From Tamlana crocina (GTDB lineage: Bacteria > Bacteroidota > Bacteroidia > Flavobacteriales > Flavobacteriaceae), in assembly GCA_040429635.1 (NCBI GenBank), contig CP158972.1:95918-159917 (forward strand): DNA of 64,000 bases. The letters run 5' to 3'. A model generated the notes under the pieces. That model ran no database searches. It was given only the letters and a program-made list of their open reading frames with translations, and was not told the origin of the DNA. The stretch's first letter is position 1, and each line of letters starts with the position of its first letter. Shown here one piece after another: positions 51,125 through 60,186 of the stretch. The position numbers were made by a program, and so were the translations under genes.

Positions 51125-54100
51125 TCAAGCCACAATAGGCCGCAGGGCATTTAAGGCTTGTTTCACGGTTTTTATATTATCAAAAGTAAGCAATAAGCGC
51201 AGGCCGTTTCGGGTTTGTTTTTCTTTCATTTTGCAAACTCCAGGTTGTGTTTGCACAAATTGCAGTACTTTGGTAAAATTCTTGCTTTGGTAAAAACGGC
51301 TTTGCTGGTCGTTTATAAAATACCCAATCAATTTGCCTTTTTTCATCACTACTTTTTCAAAACCAATTTTTGTGGCCAACCATTTAATTTGAACGCTATC
51401 GAGTAAATCGGCTACTTGTTTTGGCAACTCGCCAAATCGGTCTATCAAATCTTTTTCGAAAGTTTTTATTTCTTCTTCATTGTTCAAATTATTGAGTTGG
51501 GTGTAAAGATTCAATCGTTCTGAAATGTTGTTGATGTAATCGTCGGGGAACAGCAGTTCAAAATCGGTATCGATGGTGACATCCTTTACGTAAACCTTAT
51601 CGTCTTCCGGTTCGTTATATAAATCTTTAAACTCGTTTTCCTTGAGTTCTTCAATGGCTTCATTCAATATTTTTTGATAGGTGTCGAAACCTATTTCATT
51701 GATAAAACCACTCTGTTCACCACCCAACAAGTCGCCAGCTCCCCGAATTTCCAAATCTTTCATCGCGATGTTGAAACCGCTTCCCAATTCGGTAAACTGT
51801 TCGAGTGCCGTGATGCGCTTTCGGGCATCATCGGTCATTGCTGAATATTCAGGAGTGATGAAATAGCAAAAGGCCTTTTTGTTGCTTCGGCCTACACGTC
51901 CACGCATTTGGTGCAGATCGCTCAACCCAAAATTATTGGCATTATTAATAAATATGGTGTTGGCGTTTGGCACATCCAGCCCACTCTCAATAATGGTGGT
52001 ACTTACCAACACATCGAAAGCGCCATCCATAAATTGTAACATGAGCTGCTCCAATTTTTTTCCATCCATTTGCCCGTGGCCAATGCCTATTTTGGCATCG
52101 GGCACTAATCGCTGTATCATCCCCGCCACTTCCTTGATATTCTCAATACGGTTGTGGATGAAAAAGACTTGCCCGCCACGTTCTATTTCGTAACTCACCG
52201 CATCGCGAATGGTTTCCTCGCTAAAACGGATTACATGACTTTCAATGGGGTAACGATTAGGTGGCGGCGTGGTGATGACCGACAAATCGCGGGCAGCCAT
52301 TAAACTGAATTGTAAGGTTCGCGGAATGGGCGTTGCCGTTAAGGTGAGTACATCCACATTGTCCTTTAACGTTTTCAGTTTTTCCTTTACGGCCACGCCG
52401 AATTTTTGTTCCTCATCAACTATCAACAAACCTAAATCTTTAAACTTTACATTTTTATTGACCAGTTGATGCGTACCGATGATGATATCCACCTTGCCTT
52501 CGCCCAATGCTTCGAGGGTTTCGCGCTTTTCTTTGGCGGTCCTGAATCGGTTGAGATAATCGACCGTTACCGGGAAATCCTTTAAACGCTCGCGAAAGGT
52601 TCGGTAATGCTGATAAGCCAAAATGGTAGTAGGCACCAAAACGGCTACTTGTTTTCCGTTATCAACGGCTTTAAAAGCACCACGAATGGCCACTTCAGTT
52701 TTTCCAAACCCCACATCGCCACAAACCAGTCGGTCCATGGGGCGCTCGCTTTCCATATCGGCTTTAATATCGGCCGTTGCAGTACTTTGGTCGGGCGTGT
52801 CTTCGTAAATAAAAGAAGCTTCCAACTCGTGTTGCATATAGCTATCGGGGTTGTATTGATAGCCTTTTTCGGTTTTGCGTTTGGCGTAAAGTTTTATCAA
52901 GTTGAAGGCAACATGTTTTACACGAGCCTTTGTTTTCTGCTTTAAGGTTTTCCAAGCTTTACTGCCCAATTTGTACACTTTGGGTGGCTTGCCATCCTTA
53001 CCGTTAAATTTGGTGATTTTATGTAGTGAATGAATACTCAAATACAACACATCGCGTTCGCCATACACCAATTTTATAGCTTCCTGTTTTTTGCCTTCCA
53101 CATCAATTTTTTGGAGCCCACCGAAACGCCCAATCCCGTGGTCGATGTGGGTTACGTAATCGCCAATATCCAAATTGGTAAGTTCCTTTAAAGTGATGGC
53201 CTGCTTTTTGGCATAACCATTTTTAAGGTGGAATTTGTGGTAACGTTCAAAAATTTGATGGTCGGTATAGCAGACTATTTTCGCATCATGGTCTATAAAC
53301 CCTTGGTGGAGCGACAAAATAACCGTGTTGTAAGGACTTACCTCTAAGTTTGAATCGTCGAAAATGTCGTGGAAACGCTTGGCTTGCTGCTCACTTACAC
53401 AGGCAATATAATTGGTATAACCCTTGTTGTGGTTTTTGTTTAAATCTTCAATCAACAAATTGAATTGTTTGTTGAAGGCTGGTTGTGGGGTGGTGTTGAA
53501 TTCTACAATTTGATTATGGGATGTCTCGACTCCGTTCGACATGACAGCCGAAGCTCCAAACTCAACCAAAGTAAAATCCAATAACTGCTTTTTCAACAAA
53601 GTGGAATCGCAAAACAATTCGCTGGGCTCGGCATGTTTTATTTCAGATGAAAGCGACTTAAAAGCCTCTTCCGCTTTAGCGTAAAAATCATCAATTCTTG
53701 AAAACAGTAAATCGGCATTTTTTATTCCAATTACCGTTTTTTGGGCAATGTATTTTAAAAAGCTTTGGCGCTTTTCTTCCATCAACTTATTGGCCACATT
53801 AGGAATAATGTTGATTTTTTTAATCTGTTCGATAGAGAGTTGGTTTTCCACATCGAAAGTACGGATGCTATCCACCTCATCGCCGAAAAATTCAATTCGA
53901 TACGGCTGGTCGTGCGAAAACGAAAATACATCCACAATGCCGCCACGTACCGAAAACTCTCCCGGTTCGGTAACAAAATCTACCCGCTTAAATTTATACT
54001 CAAACAGAACTTCATTCACAAAATCGATGGAAACCTTATCGCCTACCGACACTTTTAAGGTGTTCCGTTCCAACTCCTTTCGGGTAACCACCTGCTCGAA

Positions 54101-54484
54101 AAGCGCATCGGGATAGGTTACGATTATCGCCGGTTTCTTTTGCGAATTGATGCGGTTAAGCACCTCGGCACGCAATAGCACATTGGCATTGTCGGTTTCT
54201 TCAATATCATACGGCCTGCGGTAACTTCCCGGATAGAACAACACATCTTTTTCGCTACAAAGTTGCTCCAAGTCGTTTAGGTAGTGTGCCGCTTCCTCTT
54301 TATCGTTAAAAACCAGCAAAAACGGTTTTTGTGTTTCCTTAAAAACACTGGAGATTACAAATGATAACGAAGAACCTACAAGTCCTTTTAAATAATTTTT
54401 TGATCCGGCTTGGGCAATGGCGTCCTGCAATTTTTGCGTTTGCAAAAACTGTGCATAGGTTTGAGAGAGGGTAGATTGACTCAC
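51125..54484 (-). CDS. mfd: Transcription-repair coupling factor Mfd
   Basis: A 1119-residue Mfd, which removes RNA polymerase stalled at DNA damage and recruits UvrA. UvrB-like N-terminal domains span about 1 to 330; the RNA-polymerase-interacting domain is near 430 to 510 (DIGDYVTHIDHGIGRFGGLQ). The translocase has GDVGFGKTEVA (about 590), a DEEQ box (about 688), TATPIPRTLQ and the TRG-like GLDVPNANTIF/QMRGRVGRS motifs. The TRCF C-terminal domain closes the chain. A dispersed repeat (53521 to 53548) is embedded in frame at about residues 312 to 322 (AVMSNGVETSH). Its own -7 box lies at 54504. Confidence 0.97.
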   Translation of the reverse strand: MSQSTLSQTYAQFLQTQKLQDAIAQAGSKNYLKGLVGSSLSFVISSVFKETQKPFLLVFNDKEEAAHYLNDLEQLCSEKDVLFYPGSYRRPYDIEETDNANVLLRAEVLNRINSQKKPAIIVTYPDALFEQVVTRKELERNTLKVSVGDKVSIDFVNEVLFEYKFKRVDFVTEPGEFSVRGGIVDVFSFSHDQPYRIEFFGDEVDSIRTFDVENQLSIEQIKKINIIPNVANKLMEEKRQSFLKYIAQKTVIGIKNADLLFSRIDDFYAKAEEAFKSLSSEIKHAEPSELFCDSTLLKKQLLDFTLVEFGASAVMSNGVETSHNQIVEFNTTPQPAFNKQFNLLIEDLNKNHNKGYTNYIACVSEQQAKRFHDIFDDSNLEVSPYNTVILSLHQGFIDHDAKIVCYTDHQIFERYHKFHLKNGYAKKQAITLKELTNLDIGDYVTHIDHGIGRFGGLQKIDVEGKKQEAIKLVYGERDVLYLSIHSLHKITKFNGKDGKPPKVYKLGSKAWKTLKQKTKARVKHVAFNLIKLYAKRKTEKGYQYNPDSYMQHELEASFIYEDTPDQSTATADIKADMESERPMDRLVCGDVGFGKTEVAIRGAFKAVDNGKQVAVLVPTTILAYQHYRTFRERLKDFPVTVDYLNRFRTAKEKRETLEALGEGKVDIIIGTHQLVNKNVKFKDLGLLIVDEEQKFGVAVKEKLKTLKDNVDVLTLTATPIPRTLQFSLMAARDLSVITTPPPNRYPIESHVIRFSEETIRDAVSYEIERGGQVFFIHNRIENIKEVAGMIQRLVPDAKIGIGHGQMDGKKLEQLMLQFMDGAFDVLVSTTIIESGLDVPNANTIFINNANNFGLSDLHQMRGRVGRSNKKAFCYFITPEYSAMTDDARKRITALEQFTELGSGFNIAMKDLEIRGAGDLLGGEQSGFINEIGFDTYQKILNEAIEELKENEFKDLYNEPEDDKVYVKDVTIDTDFELLFPDDYINNISERLNLYTQLNNLNNEEEIKTFEKDLIDRFGELPKQVADLLDSVQIKWLATKIGFEKVVMKKGKLIGYFINDQQSRFYQSKNFTKVLQFVQTQPGVCKMKEKQTRNGLRLLLTFDNIKTVKQALNALRPIVA
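53521..53548. repeat. Dispersed repeat copy inside mfd
   Basis: On the minus strand this reads TGTCATGTCGAACGGAGTCG then AGACATC, a copy of the TGTCATnnTGAnCGnAGTCGAnnnATC family that also occurs at 41699 to 41724. It is translated within Mfd without breaking the frame, in a variable linker before the RNA-polymerase-interacting domain. Confidence 0.75.
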
Positions 54485-54503
54485 CTAATTTTGTTTTGTG
54501 ATG

Positions 54504-54511
54504 CAAATATA
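54504..54511 (-). promoter_or_regulatory. Bacteroidota -7 element (mfd)
   Basis: On the minus strand TATATTTG matches TAnnTTTG, 19 bases before the mfd ATG. Confidence 0.5.
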
Positions 54512-54678
54512 ATATTTGCTGAGTTTTTGCTGCTTGTTTTTTAAAAATCTATTCGGCTTTTCAAAAGCACCCCAAACACTACTTTTCTTCCGAAATCCGT
54601 AAAATAAATTTCAAAAAATTCACAAGTTCACAATTTAGAACGATTTTAAATAAAATGTTTTGAAATTTATTGTTTTTA

Positions 54679-54695
54679 TTTGGACTTAGTCTAAA
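54679..54695. promoter_or_regulatory. Candidate DtxR-type operator before the XusA-like gene
   Basis: TTTGGACTTAGTCTAAA is a palindrome (arms TTTGGAC/GTCTAAA, 6 of 7 paired) ending 6 bases before the -7 box. Its TCTAAA half and its placement match the candidate at 42515. Confidence 0.55.
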
Positions 54696-54701
54696 TAAAT
54701 T

Positions 54702-54709
54702 TACTTTTG
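54702..54709 (+). promoter_or_regulatory. Bacteroidota -7 element (XusA-like gene)
   Basis: TACTTTTG matches TAnnTTTG. It overlaps a TTG at 54707, so that codon cannot be in the mRNA if the box is real; TTG 54731 then becomes the start. Confidence 0.55.
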
Positions 54710-54730
54710 TACAAAAAAACAACCATCCTT

Positions 54731-57178
54731 TTGACTAACAAACTTCTATACGTTATTAGTTTCTGCATAAGTATTTTAACCTATGCGCAAAATCAAGATC
54801 TCTCGGGATATGTTATGTTCGACAATAACACTCCTGCTATTGGTGCATCAATCGCCTTAAACGGTAGTGCGATAAAAAAATATGCTTCAACAGGAATAAA
54901 TGGTGAATTTAGTTTTCAAAATTTGCCTCATGGCAATTATACTTTACAGGTTCACTCCTTAGATGCAAAACCGAAAACCGTTAACACAACATTAAGCGCC
55001 AAAAACAATACCTTAAATGTGGTCTTAGAGCTATCTGACCATCAAGATTTACAGGAGGTATTAGTTCAAACAAAAACAACTAAAAGAAAAATAGAGGAAA
55101 AGGGGTTTGCCGTAGCCATTATAGAAACAAAGGAAGCGTCTTTAAGAAATTTAACCACTAATGAACTATTAGACCGATCGGTTGGCGTACGCGTAAGGCA
55201 AAATGGAGGTATAGGCTCTAATGTTGAATACAACCTTAATGGTATGTCTGGGAGTACCATCGGAATGTTTATCGACGGAATTGAAATTTCAACTTTTGGT
55301 CAATCCTTCAACCTTAACAATATCCCGCCTTCAATGATTGAACGGATAGAGGTTTATAAGGGCGTTTTACCCGCTCACTTAACAGGCGACTACGTTGGCG
55401 GCGCCATAAATGTAGTGTTGAAAAAAGATGTTTCTAGAAACAACATTACTCTTGCTACATCTTATGGTTCGTTCAATACCTCCCAGTCAGATATAGGTGT
55501 AACCTATCGCGAAAAAAAATCAGGACTTTCATTTCGAGGTTCTGCTTTTTATACTTATACCGACAACAGTTTTGAAACCTGGGGACGATCGACAACTTAT
55601 GTAAATCATTTGGGGCAAATTACTAGACCCTATCGCGCTAAACGATTTAACGACACCTACAAATCGTTAGGCGGACGTTTTGAAGCTGGATTTACAGACA
55701 CTAAATGGGCCGACCAATTTTTTATAGGTTACAACGGCTCTAGCAACTATAACGAAATTCCTCACGGCATAACCCAGTCGACTCCATACGTTGGTCGATT
55801 TAACGAAACTAAAGCCCGTGCCATATTACTAAACTACAGTAAAAGAAATTTTTTAATCGAAGATTTAGCCATAAATGTAAATGCCGTACAAAGTTTTCGC
55901 AACACATATATACAAGACACCGTAAGCTATGCCTACAACTGGGATGGAACCGTAAGGGAAATTATCGAATTTGGCGAAAGAGTGCCACTAAGAACCAATG
56001 GTGGACAACAAGGAGAAGCCACCATGACCAATATAGACAGAGTAATAACAAATGCTCGAACTAATTTAGGGTACATGGTAGCCAATGGGCATCGTATTTC
56101 TTTAAATCATAAGTTCGAATCTACAGATAGAGAAGATGAAGACTTATTAGATCCTGATAGTGGTGATTTAGCCACTAAAAGTATAGTTTCAAAACACATT
56201 GTTTCCATGAATTATGAAGCTGAAACTTTTAATAAAAAATTACGTACTAATTTATTGGGAAAGTACACTTACAATAGAGCACGGCAAACTAAATACGAAA
56301 TTGAAACTACAGATGGCGTTAATTCCTTAGTTAAAATAGATACCACCACATCTGACTATAATTTTGGCTATGGAGCTACACTATCCTATAACATAACACC
56401 AAAGTTTTTAATAATAGGGTCAACAGAGAATTCGTACATTATGCCTAACGAAAATCAGCTATACGGAGCTCCAGAAAACAACATCTTAGCTAACCTTGAT
56501 TTAAATCCTGAAAAAAACATCAATTACAATTTAGGTTTTCGTTGGGCCACCTTAAATTTTAAAAAGCATAAAATATCATTCTATACAAATGCTTTTTGGC
56601 GTAATGGATACGATAAAATTACAAGACAAGCTGTTGATGAGGATGATATTGAAGATGAAGAAGACGCAGATATTCAAGTTACACGATATGTAAATCTCGG
56701 AAAAACACAAGCTCGCGGATTCGAAGCAGAAATTATCTATATATATGATGATAGATTAAACGCATCTTTCAATATATCAAAATTCAACAATGTATTTAAA
56801 CAAGGCATTGACGAAAACGGCAATCCGCATTCACTCTTTGGGCAACAAGTACCAAACGAGCCATTTTTTACCATAAACACCAACTTACAGTATAGGTTTA
56901 ATAACGTATTCCAAAAAAAATCTATCCTAAATACGTACTACAGCGCAGGTTTTGTTGGGGAATATTACACTATTTGGGGGCAACCAGAATGGTCTAAAAC
57001 ACCCCGTCAACTTTCTCACGATATTGGTGTAAGCTATCGCTTTCCTTCCAAAAAACTGGTTGCTAGCCTTGATGTAAAAAACATAACCAATGCAGAACTC
57101 TACGATAATTTCAATATACAGAAACCTGGTAGAGGTATCTATGTTAAATTGAATTACACTTTTAGTAAATTTTTATAA
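54731..57178 (+). CDS. TonB-dependent receptor, XusA-like (siderophore uptake)
   Basis: An 815-residue receptor from TTG 54731, giving the signal peptide TNKLLYVISFCISILTYAQ; TTG 54707 falls inside the promoter box. Domains: CarboxypepD_reg-like (about 20 to 105), plug (about 110 to 235: LLDRSVGVRVRQNGGIGSNV, FIDGIEISTFG, RIEVYKGVLPAHLTGDYVGGAINVVL), then a barrel ending NITNAELYDNF and KLNYTFSKFL. The stretch DEDDIEDEEDADI (about residue 640) is a very acidic loop. It is followed by a DUF4374 lipoprotein, the arrangement of XusA-XusB in Bacteroides thetaiotaomicron (ferric enterobactin-type uptake). Iron chelate import is inferred from that pairing and the operator. Confidence 0.85.
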   Translation: MTNKLLYVISFCISILTYAQNQDLSGYVMFDNNTPAIGASIALNGSAIKKYASTGINGEFSFQNLPHGNYTLQVHSLDAKPKTVNTTLSAKNNTLNVVLELSDHQDLQEVLVQTKTTKRKIEEKGFAVAIIETKEASLRNLTTNELLDRSVGVRVRQNGGIGSNVEYNLNGMSGSTIGMFIDGIEISTFGQSFNLNNIPPSMIERIEVYKGVLPAHLTGDYVGGAINVVLKKDVSRNNITLATSYGSFNTSQSDIGVTYREKKSGLSFRGSAFYTYTDNSFETWGRSTTYVNHLGQITRPYRAKRFNDTYKSLGGRFEAGFTDTKWADQFFIGYNGSSNYNEIPHGITQSTPYVGRFNETKARAILLNYSKRNFLIEDLAINVNAVQSFRNTYIQDTVSYAYNWDGTVREIIEFGERVPLRTNGGQQGEATMTNIDRVITNARTNLGYMVANGHRISLNHKFESTDREDEDLLDPDSGDLATKSIVSKHIVSMNYEAETFNKKLRTNLLGKYTYNRARQTKYEIETTDGVNSLVKIDTTTSDYNFGYGATLSYNITPKFLIIGSTENSYIMPNENQLYGAPENNILANLDLNPEKNINYNLGFRWATLNFKKHKISFYTNAFWRNGYDKITRQAVDEDDIEDEEDADIQVTRYVNLGKTQARGFEAEIIYIYDDRLNASFNISKFNNVFKQGIDENGNPHSLFGQQVPNEPFFTINTNLQYRFNNVFQKKSILNTYYSAGFVGEYYTIWGQPEWSKTPRQLSHDIGVSYRFPSKKLVASLDVKNITNAELYDNFNIQKPGRGIYVKLNYTFSKFL

Positions 57179-57203
57179 ACCAAACAATTAATAAATTAAA
57201 ATC

Positions 57204-58574
57204 ATGAAAAAAAATTTGTTTAGAATTATTTTGTTTTGCAGCATCCTCACTTTAGGAAGCTGTAGCAGTGACGAAGGCATCCCAGGAACTACTCCTCCTG
57301 AAGAAGACAACACCCGATGGATTACCATAACAGCTTCTTTTCCCGATGATAACGGAACTGGAGGAAACGGAGGTACACGTGCCTACGCCTTAACAGAAGA
57401 AAACGCCGCTGACCCTAACTTTGAAGTGGACTTACTAAAAATAGAAAACGGAAATTTTGTTGAAGGGATTGGTTTAAAATCTAGCCGTACAGCACGTGTA
57501 CAAGGTTCTGCTGATGGTGAATTTTTATATAACATACAGTACACTGGTACAGAAGGTGGTGTGTTCAACAAATACGCTGTTAATGGTGGAGCTGATTTTG
57601 AAGAAGTAGGTTACGAACTTAATACAGCAGCTATTTTAGGAACGGCTCCTCGTTGGATGAAAGCTGCAGAAGGTATTGGTATTGGTGTTTATGCAAGCAC
57701 TTATGATGTAGAATATGAAGGTGAAGCTCCAAATTTTTCGTTTGTAGCTCACGATAGTGAAATAAAAATAGCTGTATTAGATTTAGATCAAACAGCAATT
57801 ACAAACACAGCTATATTCGACTTTCCTTGGACTGATGAAGAAAGAGCGGCTGGTTATAGCGTAGGTCGTGTGGATGTTCCAATTTTAAATGCTGCACAAA
57901 ATAAACTTTTTATTGGATGTAGAGTAAGAAAATTAGACCCTAACGCTACACCTGAAATAGATGAAGACGGGGAACCAAGCTGGCCTAGTGATGATATTAA
58001 TGGTACAAAAACTTTAGTAGTAGATTATCCTTCGTTAAGAAACCCTACTTACATTACTTCTACGCTTTCAACAAATGTCAACAACTCATACCGTACCATG
58101 ACGCAATATGTGGGTACAGATGGACATATTTACCAAGCTACCGCAACGGGAGGTTCAGAAATTTTACGTATTAATAGCGCAACTAACGATTACGACCCAA
58201 GCTTTTATTTTAGCTTAGATGACGCTTTAGGGCTTACAGGTTCAAGAATTAGAGCTTGGAGATATGTAAAAGATGGTATTGGTGTTGTTTTATATACTTC
58301 TGATGATGCAGAAGGAGGGTACATAGCTTTGATCGATTTAAACAACCCATCAAACTCTGTTAAATTAGCTACAGATGTTGAAGCAGATGCAAACTTATCT
58401 AGCACATTGGGTCAATACCAAAACATTGGCCTTATTGGAGACACTGCTTATGTTCCATTAACTCCTTCAGGTCAAGAAGGTTCAATTTACGTTATAAATA
58501 CTATAACTAAGGAAATTAAAAAAGGTGCTAAATTAAAAACTATTTCTGGTAGTTATTACTTAGGAGCTTATTAA
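57204..58574 (+). CDS. DUF4374 surface lipoprotein, XusB-like
   Basis: A 456-residue lipoprotein (signal MKKNLFRIILFCSILTLGSC, Cys 20) with a low-complexity linker (TTPPEEDN) and one DUF4374 domain that should be a beta-propeller. Phrases seen: TRAYALTEENAADP, EGGVFNKYAVNGGADFEEVGYEL, APRWMKAAEGIGIGVY, VGTDGHIYQATATGGSEILRIN, and the closing TKEIKKGAKLKTISGSYYLGAY. In Bacteroides thetaiotaomicron the DUF4374 protein XusB binds the siderophore at the cell surface for its TonB receptor. It begins 25 bases after the receptor stop. The XusC-like inner-membrane partner is not adjacent. A strong two-way terminator follows. Confidence 0.83.
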   Translation: MKKNLFRIILFCSILTLGSCSSDEGIPGTTPPEEDNTRWITITASFPDDNGTGGNGGTRAYALTEENAADPNFEVDLLKIENGNFVEGIGLKSSRTARVQGSADGEFLYNIQYTGTEGGVFNKYAVNGGADFEEVGYELNTAAILGTAPRWMKAAEGIGIGVYASTYDVEYEGEAPNFSFVAHDSEIKIAVLDLDQTAITNTAIFDFPWTDEERAAGYSVGRVDVPILNAAQNKLFIGCRVRKLDPNATPEIDEDGEPSWPSDDINGTKTLVVDYPSLRNPTYITSTLSTNVNNSYRTMTQYVGTDGHIYQATATGGSEILRINSATNDYDPSFYFSLDDALGLTGSRIRAWRYVKDGIGVVLYTSDDAEGGYIALIDLNNPSNSVKLATDVEADANLSSTLGQYQNIGLIGDTAYVPLTPSGQEGSIYVINTITKEIKKGAKLKTISGSYYLGAY

Positions 58575-58660
58575 AAAGAAGTTCAAATTGATTATCATCT
58601 ACATATTTTAATAACAATGGAACTTTAAGTTATAAGTACTGATAATCAAAATAAGTTTAC

Positions 58661-58704
58661 AAAAAAGTCAGGGGGCAAATATTAATTTGCCCCCTGACTT
58701 TTTT
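58661..58704. terminator. Bidirectional terminator between the XusB-like gene and pyk
   Basis: A perfect 20-base inverted repeat: AAAAAAGTCAGGGGGCAAAT, a 4-base loop, then ATTTGCCCCCTGACTTTTTT. It has a GC-rich core and T-runs on both sides, between convergent genes. One of the clearest structures in the window. Confidence 0.95.
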
Positions 58705-58740
58705 ATATAAGATATAACTGTTGTTAACGCTTATTTAACG

Positions 58741-60186
58741 TTACACATTACAAGTTTCAATCTCGGTAACACGTAATGTATTCACCATACCTTTAGCTTG
58801 GATAGGCATGGCCGCCAAACTAATTACCATATCGCCCACATCCAAATAGCCTTGCTTACAAGCTATAGCGTTAACATCTTCAATGGTTTCATCGGTACTT
58901 ACAAACTTATCGTAATAAAACGCACGAACGCCCCACAACAAACTCAAACGGGTTAAAATGCGCTCGTTTGATGTAAACACTAAAATATGGCACGAAGGTC
59001 TCCAAGCTGAAATTTGGAACGCCGTGTACCCACTATTGGTAAGGGTAGAAATCGCTTTGGCGTTAATCTCGTTGGCCATGTTTGCCGCGTGGTAACAAAT
59101 CGATTTAGTAATGTAACGATTGGTACGGATGTGCGGTGGCAATTGCGGCACCTTAATCAATTCTGAATTTTCAACGCTTCTTAAAATATCGGCCATTTGT
59201 TTAATAACCTGCACCGGATATTTACCAACGGATGTTTCGCCGGAAAGCATTACAGCATCGGCACCATCCATTACCGAGTTGGCCACATCGTTCACCTCGG
59301 CACGGGTAGGTGTTAAACTGGAAATCATGGTTTCCATCATTTGCGTAGCAATAATTACCGGAATTCTGGCTTTTTTGGCACGAAGCACTAATTGCTTTTG
59401 GATAAGCGGCACTTCCTGTGCGGGCACTTCAACTCCCAAATCACCACGAGCCACCATTAAACCGTCGCAGTGCGCTACAATCTTATCGATATTTTCTACC
59501 GCTTCCGGCTTTTCAATTTTGGCTACAATTGGGATTTTATAATCGCTGTGTTGATTGATTAAATCTCGTAATTGCATTAAATCTTCGGCATGGCGAACAA
59601 ACGAAAGTGCAATCCAATCGACATCTTGTTTTATGGCGAAAATAGCATCTTCAATATCCTTTTCGGTCAATGCCGGTTGCGAAATATTGGTATTTGGCAA
59701 GTTTACCCCCTTTTTAGATTTTAATGGCCCACCTTGAATTACCTTAGCAACTACTTCAGATTTTTTATCGGTTGAAACCACTTCAAAAATAAGTTTTCCG
59801 TCATCCAAAAGGATGCGCTCGCCCGGTTTGGCATCTTGCGGAAAACTATCGTAGGTCATGTAAACGCGCTCTTTGGTGCCTTCAAAACGTTCTCCGGTAG
59901 CAAAAATAATTTCGTCACCAGGGCTTACCACCACTTCTTCCTTCATTACGCCAACACGTAATTTCGGCCCTTGTAAATCGGCCAAGATGGCTGCGGTAAA
60001 TCCGTATTCTTTATTAAGTTCGCGTATCATATCGATACGTTCTTTTACATCATCATAATTGGCGTGCGAAAAGTTAATTCTAAATACGTTTACGCCTTCT
60101 TCAAGCATACCCTTTAAAACTTCTTTCGTACTTGTAGCAGGGCCTAGGGTAGCCACTATTTTGGTTTTCTTTTGTGCTGCTGACAT
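58741..60186 (-). CDS. pyk: Pyruvate kinase
   Basis: A 481-residue pyruvate kinase, last step of glycolysis (phosphoenolpyruvate plus ADP to pyruvate plus ATP). Seen: TKIVATLGPATS, NFSHANYDD (K+/substrate region), ADLQGPKLRVG, the B-domain region about 70 to 170, IVAKIEKPEAVENID with the catalytic lysine, MVARGDLGVEVP, IIATQMMETM, and NDVANSVMDGADAVMLSGETSVGKYP. Length and layout are normal. Its ATG overlaps the stop of the upstream gene (TAATG). Last gene of the acpP-fabF-rnc-IPExxxVDY-pyk strand run. Confidence 0.97.
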   Translation of the reverse strand: MSAAQKKTKIVATLGPATSTKEVLKGMLEEGVNVFRINFSHANYDDVKERIDMIRELNKEYGFTAAILADLQGPKLRVGVMKEEVVVSPGDEIIFATGERFEGTKERVYMTYDSFPQDAKPGERILLDDGKLIFEVVSTDKKSEVVAKVIQGGPLKSKKGVNLPNTNISQPALTEKDIEDAIFAIKQDVDWIALSFVRHAEDLMQLRDLINQHSDYKIPIVAKIEKPEAVENIDKIVAHCDGLMVARGDLGVEVPAQEVPLIQKQLVLRAKKARIPVIIATQMMETMISSLTPTRAEVNDVANSVMDGADAVMLSGETSVGKYPVQVIKQMADILRSVENSELIKVPQLPPHIRTNRYITKSICYHAANMANEINAKAISTLTNSGYTAFQISAWRPSCHILVFTSNERILTRLSLLWGVRAFYYDKFVSTDETIEDVNAIACKQGYLDVGDMVISLAAMPIQAKGMVNTLRVTEIETCNV

